Shown: one piece after another, positions 33,221 to 44,833 of the stretch
Layout of the letters: the number at the start of each line of letters is the position of its first letter
Position numbering within the stretch: position 1 is the stretch's first letter
Source: Paragonimus westermani
Taxonomy: Eukaryota > Platyhelminthes > Trematoda > Plagiorchiida > Troglotrematidae
Direction of reading: 5' to 3'
NCBI GenBank assembly: GCA_008508345.1
Contig: QNGE01003554.1
Coordinates: 1 to 64,000, forward strand
DNA length: 64,000 nucleotides
Position numbers and translations under genes: made by a program
Notes under the pieces: model-generated
The model's database searches: none
Seen by the model: the letters and a program-made list of their open reading frames with translations, nothing else
What the model was told of the DNA's origin: nothing

Positions 33221-33861
33221 GCATGAAAACTGACTGGGTCTGTTCAGTAACTCACCGGAAGTCAGTCATTTGGTTCATTACATCAACCCGATATTTTAAC
33301 TTTTACGGGAACCTGCCTCATATGTGATATCAGTGACAGCGAACTGAGCGTCCTGGGGCATCCAAATTACCGACCTAACTCCACCCGAGAAAGAACGGGC
33401 GTTTTGCCATTATCATTTAACAGTGTCTCCCAACGCCCACGGCAATCGGCGGACTTCAGTGCTTTGATAAATGTGACACCCTGCGCAGCCAAGACTCACT
33501 TTTAGTGGGGGTTACTCATCGCTCTCCCACATCCGACGTCTCCGGCGACGACATTTTCCTTGCAAGCCTAAATGAATTTCTAGGATTACAACGCATCACT
33601 CGGTTGCCTATTATGGGCAACTTCAATGCACTCGAGATAAACTGGGCATCGACCTCTCAGTTGGACCGTGAAGGCGGATTCTCGACTTCCGTACCCACGC
33701 CGATACGGCGGAAAACGTGGACACGACATGTCAGCGCTCCGACACGGCACCGTTATGGCCAGATTACCTTCTTGTTTGACCTGGCCATCACCAATAAAAG
33801 CCGTCCGTTAAAAGAAGTGATCACCACATGGACGCAGTGCTCACATTTTTCTCACCTCTGA
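33220..33861 (+). pseudogene. LINE copy B endonuclease
   Basis: The start is read in shifted frames (ISDSELSVLGHPNYRPNST near 33330). The ORF 33505-33861 then reads GVTHRSPTSDVSGDD, FLASLNEFLGL, IMGNFNALEINW (the GDFN metal-binding block with Asp changed to Asn) and FDLAITNKSRPLKEV (the LDLVxTN block). The terminal SDH active-site motif is not clear (CSHFSHL). It matches the endonuclease of copy A (5021-5395) in the SDVSxDD and FN blocks. APE-type endonucleases nick the insertion target. Confidence 0.8.
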
Positions 33862-34010
33862 TCTTACCTGTTACTAGTTAGAACAACGATCAAAATATCC
33901 ACCGTCCGTAAATTAACCCGGCTGACTGACTTGGACGCTAACTGTTGGAAAAGTTAAAATGAGGCTAAAATATCACTCTTTGGTTAATGCAAAAGTGTGC
34001 GCAGAAACTG

Positions 34011-36162
34011 GGGGCAAATAAATCAGAAGTTGCTGAGTAAAGCGAGAGAGGTAAACTTTTTTTCTATAAACAAGGAACGAGAATAGTCGATCATTTAGCC
34101 TCCATCAGCTGGAAATGTGCTTATAGGTGCATGTTCCCAGCCGCTTTGAGATACGGCTGAGGCAGTTGCTTTTGCAGGTGCGGGTAAAATTGTAAACCAC
34201 GTCAGATATGGCGGTCAATTATTCTTCATCCTTTTTTGATGACGATGATACGGGTGTTTCCTGTCTGATAAGCAAGAGTTCTGCAGCGTTGTGCGTCCAC
34301 CTGACGACTGGAGTATGCCCCTGTCTGGCACTTTCAAGCATATTATCCGTTCCGGAAGGCAAAAGAAAAAAATTCAGTTGGACTGTTGTGTGTTGATCCC
34401 GGAAGCCTAGTGATAGTTCGAGGAACGCTTTATCTTCTCGCAACGTCTATCCATATGCTGGATCCACGATGAACGCGTCTGTAAGTAACGAGCGTCTATA
34501 AATTCTGAGTCCATCGAGCAACCCCTTCAGATCCGAAAAGAAAGACGGCCGTAGTGGCGAGTTTCTTATTAATAAGTTGTTAACGGTCAAAAACAATATG
34601 ATAAACTTAACAGTGGAGGACAACAACAAGCCTTGATATTTAATCCACCGGTTGTCGAAATTCGGAGACCAACGGTTTGCGTGAATGTAATCAAATGCGG
34701 CAGTTATGTCATGGCGAAGCAGTCAGGCGAAAATCAAACCAGGGTACATATAAAAAAGGTCCGGCAAAGAACAGTGAAAAAGAAAAACTACGCGGAAACG
34801 AGTTCACACAAGCGAACGGTATCAAGACATAATAATGCATCAAGATCGACATTCACAGAAGAAATCGTTTGTCACGCGCGTAACTTGAGTGGTGGTGTCA
34901 GATCGTAAGAAAGGCTCGTGATCGGCATAAAGAATTTCAACGTAGGAAGACGAATCGATGAAAAGAGAATAAATAGGGCAGAGAACGTGGTCACCAACGT
35001 TCTATTAACACAAAAATCGTGAAGCAATCACGCAAGCAGCTGCCTCAACAGCAGTTGTCTCAAATACTTCGTTGGTGCTGCTCTTCACGACGACAAAAGA
35101 TATCAAATGTTTTTGTTCGGGGATTCACTCTCAACTCAATAGTGCCACACTAATTATATGACTATGAATATCGCAATCCGTCAGGTTGTGCAGCGGAAAT
35201 ATCTAATTCATATTATCACCAGCGTATTCGTTCGATCTGCAGCAGAACAAACCACCGCTGATTCACATCTGCTGAAGATTTGGTATGTGCTCACTAGAAC
35301 TACGCGCTTCGAATTGCGGAATTTGACTGTAAGAGATTCAGCAAGTCGGTTGGTCTACAACATCTGGAGAGGTATCGGCTGAGAAGTTATTCATTGTCTT
35401 TCAGCCTTGTTCGTGCATGTCCGAAAGAGTGACGCGTTCCAGATCGTTCACTTCATTGCTCTTTTTTGATGTGGTACAGCGTAACCCTATGGAAAGCATT
35501 ATTAAAAGACGTACAAGCAAATCATTTTGAAAGAAACAAGATGAAAAATTAGTTCGCAAACTCTAAGTGCGCTTACCTCTGTCACACACGATGGAACTTA
35601 CCCGTAGGTAGTGAAATATGCCGTTAGACGGCGATAAAATGAGAAATCATTGAACATCGGATGATATTTTCGTGGTATCGCGCAGGAATTTTAAAGTGAA
35701 TGATTCTCATGACAGATATCATCAGAAGAGTTAAAAAGATTTGTTTTAGTCTACCGTAAATCGGTTTGTCTTTCATTTGGCGCCAAGATCGAAGTTAGCG
35801 GTGGTAGGTGTTGCGAAGGTATAAATGTAGTATCTTGTGAGGAACTTTTTCACGTGTGATTAATGTTTGACCGATGTTATCTTATATTCCATTTTAGGTT
35901 ATGAATTATATACAGGGCTTCAAAGATGTCTTTGAGGATCGCGAAATTGCTAGCTTCAGCGAGTTCGGAAGTTGATAAAATAGGTATATGAAGGATCACA
36001 ATGTTCTGTTGTGCTTTGTTCGAGCAAAAAATCAGGCATGGGCGCTTGAAATATGATCATATGGGTGCGATTGCCGTTGAGTTCATCTGTTAGATGGCGT
36101 TCCGCTGTATAAAACACAAGCGACGTAAGAGCGGAAGCCGTGGAGTACGACGTGTTTAGTGA
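34011..36162. other. No recognisable gene
   Basis: ORFs at 34208-34396, 34633-34908 and 35158-35382 (+) and 34219-34629 (-) have no motif I recognise. The two adjacent minus-strand ORFs at 34219-34443 and 34447-34629 might belong together, but nothing identifies them. Confidence 0.5.
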
Positions 36163-37073
36163 GTGCAGTTCACACAATTCCCTTTGCATAGTCCCCGCGA
36201 TACATGTCGCCAATCACGCTCTAACTTGATTAGGAGGAATACCGGGTTGGTTTTTAACTCTTTCACGTTGGAGCACAACCACGACCTAACTGCCCTGCTG
36301 TACGATGCACATCCAAGGATTCGTCGGCTCACAGACAGTGAAGTGAACAACTTGAGACATCTTTTCGAGTACAACACGCCAACTGCTGAGTTGAAGCAGT
36401 GTGCTGCGGATGTTATGGTAAGTATATAACTACCATGGATATTTGCAACCTCCGTCATCGGTTGAAACCGCCAGTGATAAGTAAGTGGGTTAGTGTGCAG
36501 TAATGTAGCACAAAAGCTACCACAAATTCTGAATCATATAGAGAAAAACGGCGTGCAGCGTGCCATCGGAGACGACAACCATAGGTACACGCACATATGC
36601 TTGGCACGTAGAAGGCAAGCGCAGTTATTCAGACGGCTCCCTGACGTGGTAAACGTCGATGTTACTCATGGGACCAACCGCCGCAAGTAGGTCCTCCATC
36701 ACACCACATTCGCTGGTGTAGCCTGAAGCTGTATCAGCTCCTCGTTACAAACGGTATGGGCCATGGACGACCCGTGATGTACGCCTACGTACGAAGTGAG
36801 AACTACGCATCCCTGCGTCATTTGTTCGAGACATTCCGGGAGTTGATGGGGGAACAGATACGTGTGAGAACGTTTGTGATGAATAAAAGGGCGGCTCAAA
36901 TGCGAGCAGCACGAGTGGGCTTTAGGTACGACATTATGTCATGTTACTTCCATGTTCGAGATGCTGTGAGGGAACATATAAGTCGATGTAATACACTTTA
37001 TAATCACCATTCAGACGAATTTTTTCGGAAGCCGCTATTTGTTCCATCACCTGGCTACTTGCAGTACTTCTGA
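36163..37073 (+). pseudogene. MULE-type transposase relic
   Basis: Plus-strand blocks across frameshifts: an N-terminal zinc-binding/FAR1-like end (FTLEHNHDLTALLYDAHP; RRLTDSEVNNLRHL), a MDICNLRHRLK block near 36440, VAQKLPQILNHIEK, LPDVVNVDVTHGTN near 36650 with the first Asp of the DDE triad, then MGHGRPVMYAYVRSENY and RVRTFVMNKRAAQMRA, where an Asp is expected in place of Asn. CYFHVRDAVREHI ends the readable part. The resemblance is to MULE transposases with SWIM-type relatives in flatworms. Frame breaks near 36415, 36510 and 36690-36755 make it inactive. Confidence 0.7.
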
Positions 37074-38230
37074 AGAGTGAGTGTCTATTCATTTTGAAAG
37101 TTCAACCGGGATGTTGCAATGATACGGCGAACAGATCCCAGGTTTATGAACTACCTCTCATGCAATTGACTATATATACAGCCATTGTGGGCTATACATG
37201 CACGTAGGCTGACCGTCAAGCATAGACGTAGTGTCCAATCACAGGTAGTGACGTTGTGACTATAGGGTGCACGTTGGCTGACCGTCGAACGGGTCATCCC
37301 GGATGGTTTCATGCGGCACACTGCTCCACTTCCCGTTAAACGTCTTCGCCTTTTTGAAGATGTGAATTCCATTTTCTTGGTGGTCATATAACTGGGAAAA
37401 TTTACCGATATTTTTGTTACCATGATGCCAAACCAGCTTACGCCCGATTACGGTGAGCAGTATCTACTCTAAGCAGGTCACGCCGGCTTTCGCCCACCTT
37501 ATGTTTAGAGGTCATCAGCAACAACTTTATCTACTAACCTACGGCGCCTCCAAATTTCAGTGGTCTCCGGTCACACGTTGGGATGATCACAAACACTCAA
37601 TCTCATCAACTGTCGGCACCCACTTCCAGGACTATAGAAAGAAAATGTCTTTTTAAAATGGTCTCCAACTTATACGGTGCATGTTCACTACTCATTGGTT
37701 ACTAGTTCAGCTATCTCGTCAACATATTTCGTTAGTAAATAAGCCGAAATCTTTGGCGTCCTTGATAAAAATCATTCGCGCATCAAAACAAAAAATTCCT
37801 ACAACGCAACAGGCATATTTCCTACTTTCCTAAATAGTGCGTCCACAACTACTCACACAACATTCGAAATCCACATATTAACGATAACACAACGACAGCA
37901 TTCACTTCCCGCGGATAGATTTCAGCCCATCACAACACCTGCCATCGTGTAACATGCAGGCCACCCGACTCTACTCTGGAAGCCCGTGACTTCGCGGACC
38001 AACCTTCGGGCAAGGTGGACGCACCAGGGGACAACACTCTTCCGAAGTAGGGGTTTGAACAACAGTTCTGAAAAGAGAAACAATACAAACAAACATGAGT
38101 CGAAGGCCCCGTAAGCCATGCACACGACTTACACGAACGTAAGCTAAAACGGCACCGACAAAACAGCAGCACGCCCCGTTACACAACTCAAATTCAATTC
38201 GTGCGCGCTCGCTGGTTTCGGTTGCGCGTT
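37074..38230. other. No recognisable gene
   Basis: The third catalytic residue of the MULE transposase should fall in the first part but was not found. The ORF at 37453-37656 (+) has no motif. The segment 37920-38190 is GC-richer than its surroundings and carries overlapping minus ORFs with no recognised domain. Confidence 0.45.
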
Positions 38231-38408
38231 ACACATGTGTGGTTCGGGCTCGTGCCCAACTCACATGACATGCAGACAAACAATCGGACAGTATACATCA
38301 TGCGAGATTTCTTGATAGCTTGGGTGTAGTATGCAACTATGAGTTTTAGAACTATTTTAAACATCATACTGCGGGCGGGCCATTGGAATCTCCAGGCAAC
38401 TACACATT
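38231..38408 (+). repeat. Dispersed ~175-bp repeat, copy 2
   Basis: Matches 21226-21402 in the same orientation: ACACATGTGTGGTTCGGGC, CACATGACATG, AGACAAACAATCGGACA, GCAACTATGAGTTTTAGAAC, AATCTCCAGG. Confidence 0.75.
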
Positions 38409-38949
38409 CATGCACCTGTGGGTACGTTAACAGTTGCATGTTCTATGTTTTGTCGTCCAAAAGTTGGATAAGTCGAGCAAGGCCCGTCTCCGATGACTGG
38501 AACATGGTCGTCCGAGTGAAAATTCAACTACTGCATAACCATCTTTCAGCACCTTCGTTGCTATCATCATTTTGGAATGGTACTAATAGTCAATTTTGGT
38601 CAGTTTAAACTTTTCTAAAAGTTCGTTACCCGGTGGACTGTTCTATCAATGCTTTTGTGAATCACGCATAGAGTTTGATATATGTATCGACTGTCAACAC
38701 CCCAAATGACAGTACCCCATGTCTCACAACCAGACCTATATGAACAAAACCGTTTGACAACGAAACCTAGCAGAGACAAATATTTTGCATTGATTCGTCA
38801 GATCCGAATTTGCAACATGACATTTTTTCATATCAAAAGGCTAGGTTGGTGGAATGGATGGTCACTGATTCCCTCATCTTCGCGTACGACACTAATGTAG
38901 CGACCCTATTTGTTTGTTGCCAACTGCGTTGAAGTTGGAGTTAGCATTT

Positions 38950-39233
38950 GTACTCTTTCTCCTCACCACATCTTGCATGTGCTTAAACGCTTGTTCGAAC
39001 GAGTATGATTATCGCCATACCACCCGCGCACTCGAACGTTTCCGGTCCGGTGCCTGCTCGCTTGGCGTTTTACTGTACTAACGTTTCATCTCGCTCTTCG
39101 CTGGCTCTCGACGATTTTACGTGTCGGCAATATATTTCTCGTCAACTCGTTGCGTTGTTCGTAACAGACCGGCCATAGCCCGTCTGAACACTACAAAGTG
39201 GTAAGCCCGCGTAGAATATATATCAGTGTATAC
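38950..39233 (+). repeat. Possible LTR upstream of gypsy gag
   Basis: This segment matches 41735-41990 read on the minus strand: GTACTCTTT, GAACGAGTAT against GAACAAGTAT, CCGCGCACTCGAACGT identical in both, a shared ACCGGCCAT word and CAGTGTATAC against CAGTGTGTAC at the end. It lies just 5' of a plus-strand gypsy gag. A TGGTAAGCCCG word at 39199 could be a decayed primer-binding site. LTR status is an inference from position and from the second copy. Confidence 0.5.
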
Positions 39234-39382
39234 CTGAGTTCATTTTTTCTCTACCCTCATTATTTTTTAGGTGCGTATATTGTACATATAGTGTATACAT
39301 AAAAATTTACATATCCATTTCCATTCGCTCGGTCGCTAAGGAGGTCAAGTCCGAATTCTCGTCTTCGGTATCGTTGATCACG

Positions 39383-39949
39383 CTTTAGGGGATCTCCATC
39401 CAGAGCTGTGGTTCGCTGTGCTGGAAACAGAGTTCGGCAGCCGGCACATAACAAATGACTCGGACAAGTTCTCACAGCTTATACGGTGTCGTTCCCGAGA
39501 TGTGCTGACCCTGATTAGTGATATCTTACTAGGGTCGACAACCGATCGTTTTGAGTCCGCTAGGCAAACGATTCTTAAGGAAACACAGTCGTCCAGTAAA
39601 ATGCGTTTGGAGCAACTGTTCCATAGGCTACAGTTGGGGGACAAGAAGCCGTCGGTTCTTCTTCAGGTAAATGCGACATATAGCAGGCAAATCACAGTTG
39701 CAAGAGTTATGGATATAAAAATTGCCTGAGTACACACAGGGGCTACTTTCCGAGTTACCCTCACGTTCGTTAAATGACCTAGCGGTTTCGGCCGACGCAA
39801 TACATGGGCGTTTTCTAGGCATAAGGCAACCAGCAGTAGTTGGGCAAGTAGTTAACTCGAACAGTGCACTAATTTCATGCATTTTCTCGGGCAGGCAAAA
39901 CAAGCATTCGGGCCTGGAAAAAAGTCAGAGAACGGAAACCGTGGGATAA
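39383..39949 (+). pseudogene. gag: Ty3/gypsy gag fragment
   Basis: The frame from 39383 reads ALGDLHPELWFAVLETEF, FGSRHITNDSDKFSQLIRC and, after RDVLTLISDILL, RFESARQTILKETQSSS then LEQLFHRLQLGDKKPSVLL. These are the successive blocks of gypsy gag proteins of the CsRn1-like group. After about 39665 the frame shifts and some 70 bases do not match; ELPSRSLNDLAVSADAIHGR follows in the frame of the ORF at 39722. The zinc knuckle and pol were not found downstream. Confidence 0.75.
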
Positions 39950-41734
39950 CATTTTTTATACACCGTCCTCAGCAACGTTATGACACATGAATAACTCCAA
40001 TGAATGCCAAAGCAACTTCAGCATCACATCATGTCTCTTAGTAATATCTGAGCTTGCTTCCTCGCGCTTGATTTGCAAGCAATCAGTCGAGCGATTGGTT
40101 CATCTGATCAAGAAAGCATGTATTTTATCATCCGTATGGTTAAGTAACGTTCAGATGCTGCTAGTTACAGAACACCTCATCTACGGTTGGGCTGATAAAT
40201 ACAAGGTGAAGAACTGAGAATGGAGACGATTGTTTTCGAGTTGGCAGGCGTATTGATTGTGTTACCAAATCAAAAGTCACGTTTGTTGAAGCTGGTCGAA
40301 CTTCTACGGGCCACACCTCTGGAGCAGAGTTTATACAATCAACGGTAAACTACTGCAATGTTTAAGTTGCCTTAGCATCGATTTATTGACACTTGTATTA
40401 GTTTGTTCTTCTAACTTAATGTGATTTTACACATAGCAGAATACACCTCTGCGACTGATGATAATGGAAATGTTATCAACCTACAATTGTCGTCTGCTGA
40501 TTTGTACGTTCATATTGATCGGGGTAACTGACTGTTTGGGATACACTTTTGTCTCTTGATACTGATCTCTTACGTGGTCACTCACGAATGCCAGTTATTG
40601 ATAAAACCACCTTATCTCACCTGATCCTGAATATGGCATTTATTTGTTGATGCCACTCCCCATCAAACGCAGAATAACTCGTCAACGGCATGAGGGAAAA
40701 ACTAAACCGAGTTGGCAGTAAATTCAAACTGCAGTTTGAGTCATGGCTGTCACCCGAATTCTGTCCAAATGTATGCATGATTCACACCTTCCGTAAGTGT
40801 AGGAACCAATGGACCTCGGCGTGACTTCATGGGAGGCATCCTCTATTGGATCAAAAAGAACCAACAACTGCACCAAGTTAGCTTTTCACGTAATGCTCTC
40901 TTCACCCTTCTGTCCAGTGAACATGTCGGTGAACCACACTAGGCTCTTAGCGAATGCAGTTTGCCGCTGTACAAACTGGGCCTCGTCACTTGGGTCGATA
41001 AAAGGGTAGGCGCAATGCTTATGAGTACTGTATCTCGTTAGAAAATACCCGCTGAATTCAAGGGTAAACCAGAGTGGTGAACAAGAATTGTCTTCTGTTT
41101 GGCCATCCGCTCAGTCCCATAATCAATATAAAAACAAGGATCAGATTGAGTGAAAGAAATCGGTACCGAGAAATTGTGGACTATTGTCTTTTAGTAGTAG
41201 TACAACCATTATTTTGGGCTGAGACTGTCGTTGAATGTTGATCAGAGGAAGTAGAGCGTCGGCACAAACTTTATGGGCACAGTCGTCACGGTTATGAAGC
41301 CGTATGCCAATGGCCTCGACAGCAGTCAACGCCTGGGTTAGCATTCTATTGGATCACCATCTTGGCACATGATCTGAATGGCATCTTTTTTACTGACAAG
41401 ATGCTTATAGTCGATCAAACGCTCGGAACCGTTTTAATCACATCACCGTTTGACCACACAGGACGATGATCAAGCATTCTATTAGCCAGTCGCATTGTAG
41501 TATGAGCAACGTGCTATTCCCGGCAAGAGAAAACGTATGAGGAAATTGAATAGATATTGTATTGAACACAAACAGCAGATATGCGGGCGTACCCTAGAAT
41601 GAATTGAGGGGAGAGCTGATGGTGATGGTGGCATAGCCTGTGGGTCATCTCATGCTGGGAAATCATGAGACTTCCGCTACAATCAATGGAGTCTTGTACG
41701 TTAAAGTACAAACTGACTTGTTTAGAACTGTACA
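39950..41734. other. No recognisable gene
   Basis: ORFs (39987-40217 +, 40809-41009 +, 41141-41344 -) have no motif. No gypsy pol could be read here in any frame, so the gag at 39.4 kb is an isolated fragment. Confidence 0.5.
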
Positions 41735-41990
41735 CACTGTAAGTAAAGATACCGCAGAATCAAGTGAACCAAAGATGGCCGGTTAGGAATAACCAAAGGA
41801 GTAAATAATAGTGGACACACGAAGTCGACGTGAGAGCGAGCGAATAACAATGCGGAACGATAACAGCGCGGTGAAAAGAGAGCGCGCAGCGTGAGTCATA
41901 CGTTCGAGTGCGCGGAGTACTTGTCGGTAGCTATACTTGTTCACACAAACGTCCAAACAAACACAGAAGCTGGAACCAAAGAGTACGACA
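41735..41990 (-). repeat. Possible solo LTR, inverted copy of 38950-39233
   Basis: Read on the minus strand it follows 38950-39233 along nearly the whole length with small gaps. The best conserved part is CCGCGCACTCGAACGT (41890-41906). No coding remnant of an LTR element was found on its minus-strand 3' side, so it may be a solo LTR. Confidence 0.5.
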
Positions 41991-44735
41991 ATCGTAACTC
42001 TGACGTGGTTAGCAAAATGTCTGATGGCGGCTTAAAACAAATATTTTGGTTCCATTGGTGTCAGGTCGAACTTGTGAGCACCGGGCTGACTAATTTGAAT
42101 TGTCTGTCACTATGGTTAGGTTGTGCTTTGTTGGATCACTCTTGTTAGTTCAGTTCGTCCGACAGCAGTCACGTACAACTTGGTCTTGACGAACTCACCA
42201 CGCTGGAGCCAGTGTTTACGTTTTGTTGATCCCATATTATTGTATTGATCTGAGGATGAATTGTCAAAAACAATCGTTCGTCACGGTTTTATTCAACACA
42301 CTAGTTCAAAACGCCTCTGAAGCCAACTTTAGTTAAGGATAATTCGATCAAATTTGGTCTAGCAAAATGGTTTGCGGAGCTACTGAAACAGATCCAACAC
42401 TTCTGTTGCGATGTTTCGTGAATAGATAGAACTTGATGCGAGATCAGTGTCCCGTATATCCGAATTGAACAGAACACAGCGGATGAACGATAACCACACG
42501 CTTGTATTAGAAGTACGCACCGTATCAAAAAGTGCACAATCCGAACTTTAATAATCGACGTGAAAGTATATGTTCAGTGACATTCATCACATCTGTCTAA
42601 GGAGTAGCGTCGAACACAGAATCACTATTCGTCGAAGTCTCATTGGTAAAGAAACATAACCAATTCTCACACTGAGATAAGGCAGCAGAACACTGATGTC
42701 GTTAGCCTAACTGAAGCATCTTCTGTCAACGTCTATCAGTGTCAAGGTATAACGAGATCTTTTAGATGCAATGACGGTGTAGCCAATGGGATTCTATGAA
42801 GGCGAACTGCCAAAACATTACCGAAGGTGTAGAACTTTATCCTCACTACCACACTGTTATGTTTGAGTTCCAATGACAGGATATGGAGGGTTTGTACCGT
42901 CGCATGTCTCAATTTCAACGGAAGTCTCATTTGCAACTTAGCACGAGGCAATTGACAACACTGCTCTTCTGCATACTAGGAGCAAAAAAGGCCCGTTGAC
43001 CCAATCAAAAGGTGGGTTCAGACATGCTCCGCAGACTGGACAAAAATCACACTTTAGCGGTTATATACCAATCCAATGCTAACATGAACTCGTCCGCACA
43101 CTGTTTCATTGTGCCAGGAATATACGGTTACTGAAAAACCGAATACTACCCACACCTGGTCGCAGCATCCGCATTCAGACAGGCGTTTCGGCTACGGTTG
43201 TCAGAGAGTCAGTCAGCTGAGTTTTATGTCTTATAGAGAGAGCACCAGTTAAAAAATACCCGCGGAATATCTGTTTAACCATGAGGTAAATTTATCGGAG
43301 ACTGAGAAGCAACCAAGTAGCCCAAAACAGAAAGTCGCCTTCCAGTTGTTCATGTTGATGATAACGGCATCATGCAACTGACCAAACCATGAATCAGGAC
43401 GACTCTCAATCACTCTAACTCCCCTCCAAGTCTACCGAATACCCAACCTTACTAGGAAGAAGACAACATTTCTGTACATCAACCGTAGTTGCCGATTTCC
43501 GTGACAGTCACAAGCCATCTACGTGGGAACGGAAGGACAGTCAAATCGTCGAGTACATTCCAGCACGGAATTGAGGTGTCCCCAATCCGATAGGCGAGAC
43601 TACATAGTCGACTAAAAGCAGCTGTGATCATCGATTGCGCGTCACAAGCTTAACGAGCCACATCTGATCGCTGAGTCACGCTCATCCCGGAAAAGGATGT
43701 TCAAATTGGAAACAAGATTGTGCCCAAATATTTCTACGGTGCTGTTAATGAACATACATCAATAACCACAACAGACAAACATCAACCGTTCACGACGATA
43801 GTCTCGGCCAACAAAATCAACGGTTACCCAATGGAACCAACAAGGGTAAAGATGAACCGTCACATGAGCAGGTCAAGTTGAAAATAGCTATTCGCGCCGC
43901 AAACGATTAGTGACAAATTATTCCAATAAAACAGAAGCGGGGTGGGTAAAGTAAAGGGATCGAATGTCAGTTTGATGAGAAAAAACGAAGTATGTAAAAG
44001 GTGGGAACGAATTTCCTCAGTTCAGGGATCAACGAATTTACATCTACTGACTTGTCCACATTGTATCGAGGGCAAAAAATTCAAAATGGTTTAAAAAGCT
44101 GGCAGTAGACGATTATACCAGTTTTTTTTGGCGATGGACAAATAGAGACAACTTGCGTCGACAGAAGTAAGTGACGTTCAAAATAAGACTGTCGCGATAA
44201 GCCATAGCAAGTTGTTATGCGTGCAGTTTTGCATTCCTGGTGTGCTGATTTTGCACACTATGTGATATGATATCCAACACTGCACTATGTACAAGATGAG
44301 TAGTGAAATACGAGGGGCAATTAAGCATGCGATCCACCAAACATTAGACGACTGTCTACTAGCCTGCTAACGCCTGCATGCTATTGGCATTTTGTTGTCC
44401 GTAATCTTACTGTGCGCACTCGATATAATATACATCTACCTTGCTGTATTATCCTTCTGTCGACCACAGTACAGCTGTGCAGTTCTGTTGCTGAAAAAAC
44501 AGACGTCACTTACCAGGTTACTGAATGTTGTGGAATTACCCGTAAAATGTTGACTGATGTCATGTTCTTGAAAGGATCTTGTCGAAACTAGTGAACGACC
44601 TACTGCAGAAATCAGTCCACGTTACAATCAATCACGTAGACATAATATTATAGGAGCTACACATGTACTTGAAAAACAAATGAGCAAGAAACCCATACAT
44701 CACAGCCAACTGAATCAACCGAGAGGAGGGATGGA
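41991..44735. other. No recognisable gene; includes 3' flank of the coiled-coil gene
   Basis: No ORF above 85 codons carries a motif. The right end is the 3' untranslated region of the minus-strand gene whose stop codon is at 44736-44738; a canonical AATAAA signal on the minus strand was not seen close downstream. The plus strand is visibly richer in A than in T here, as in the introns of that gene. Confidence 0.4.
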
Positions 44736-44833
44736 TCAAGTCTGAATTTCATTTGAATCCGCATCATCAGAGCTGTCCGACTTCAAACACTTGGCGAGCT
44801 GCGTCAGTTGATGCAGTGATTTTGCGACTGCGT
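44736..44833 (-). CDS. Coiled-coil gene terminal exon
   Basis: Acceptor TCTGTCTTTCCCTAG. The exon encodes AVAKSLHQLTQLAKCLKSD followed by an acidic Ser/Asp tail and a TGA stop at 44736-44738. It is too short to be called as an ORF and was found from the phase left by the preceding exon. Confidence 0.75.

Larger units (their letters stand above)
31830..34010 (+). mobile_element. CR1/jockey-type LINE (copy B), ORF1 and endonuclease, RT absent
   Basis: Plus-strand order: a Cys-rich ORF1 finger (31830-32033), a poorly readable ORF1 body (32100-33190), an endonuclease (33220-33860) and the start of the EN-RT linker to about 34010. It belongs to the same family as copy A at 5.0-7.4 kb. The copy keeps the 5' side and loses the 3' side, the reverse of the usual LINE 5' truncation. 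Stops and frameshifts are present in all parts. Confidence 0.8.

Noticed and set aside
36421..36508. Intron with GTAAGTATA donor and TGTGCAG acceptor
   Set aside because: A different frame through this segment encodes a block expected in the transposase, so it reads as frameshifted coding sequence.
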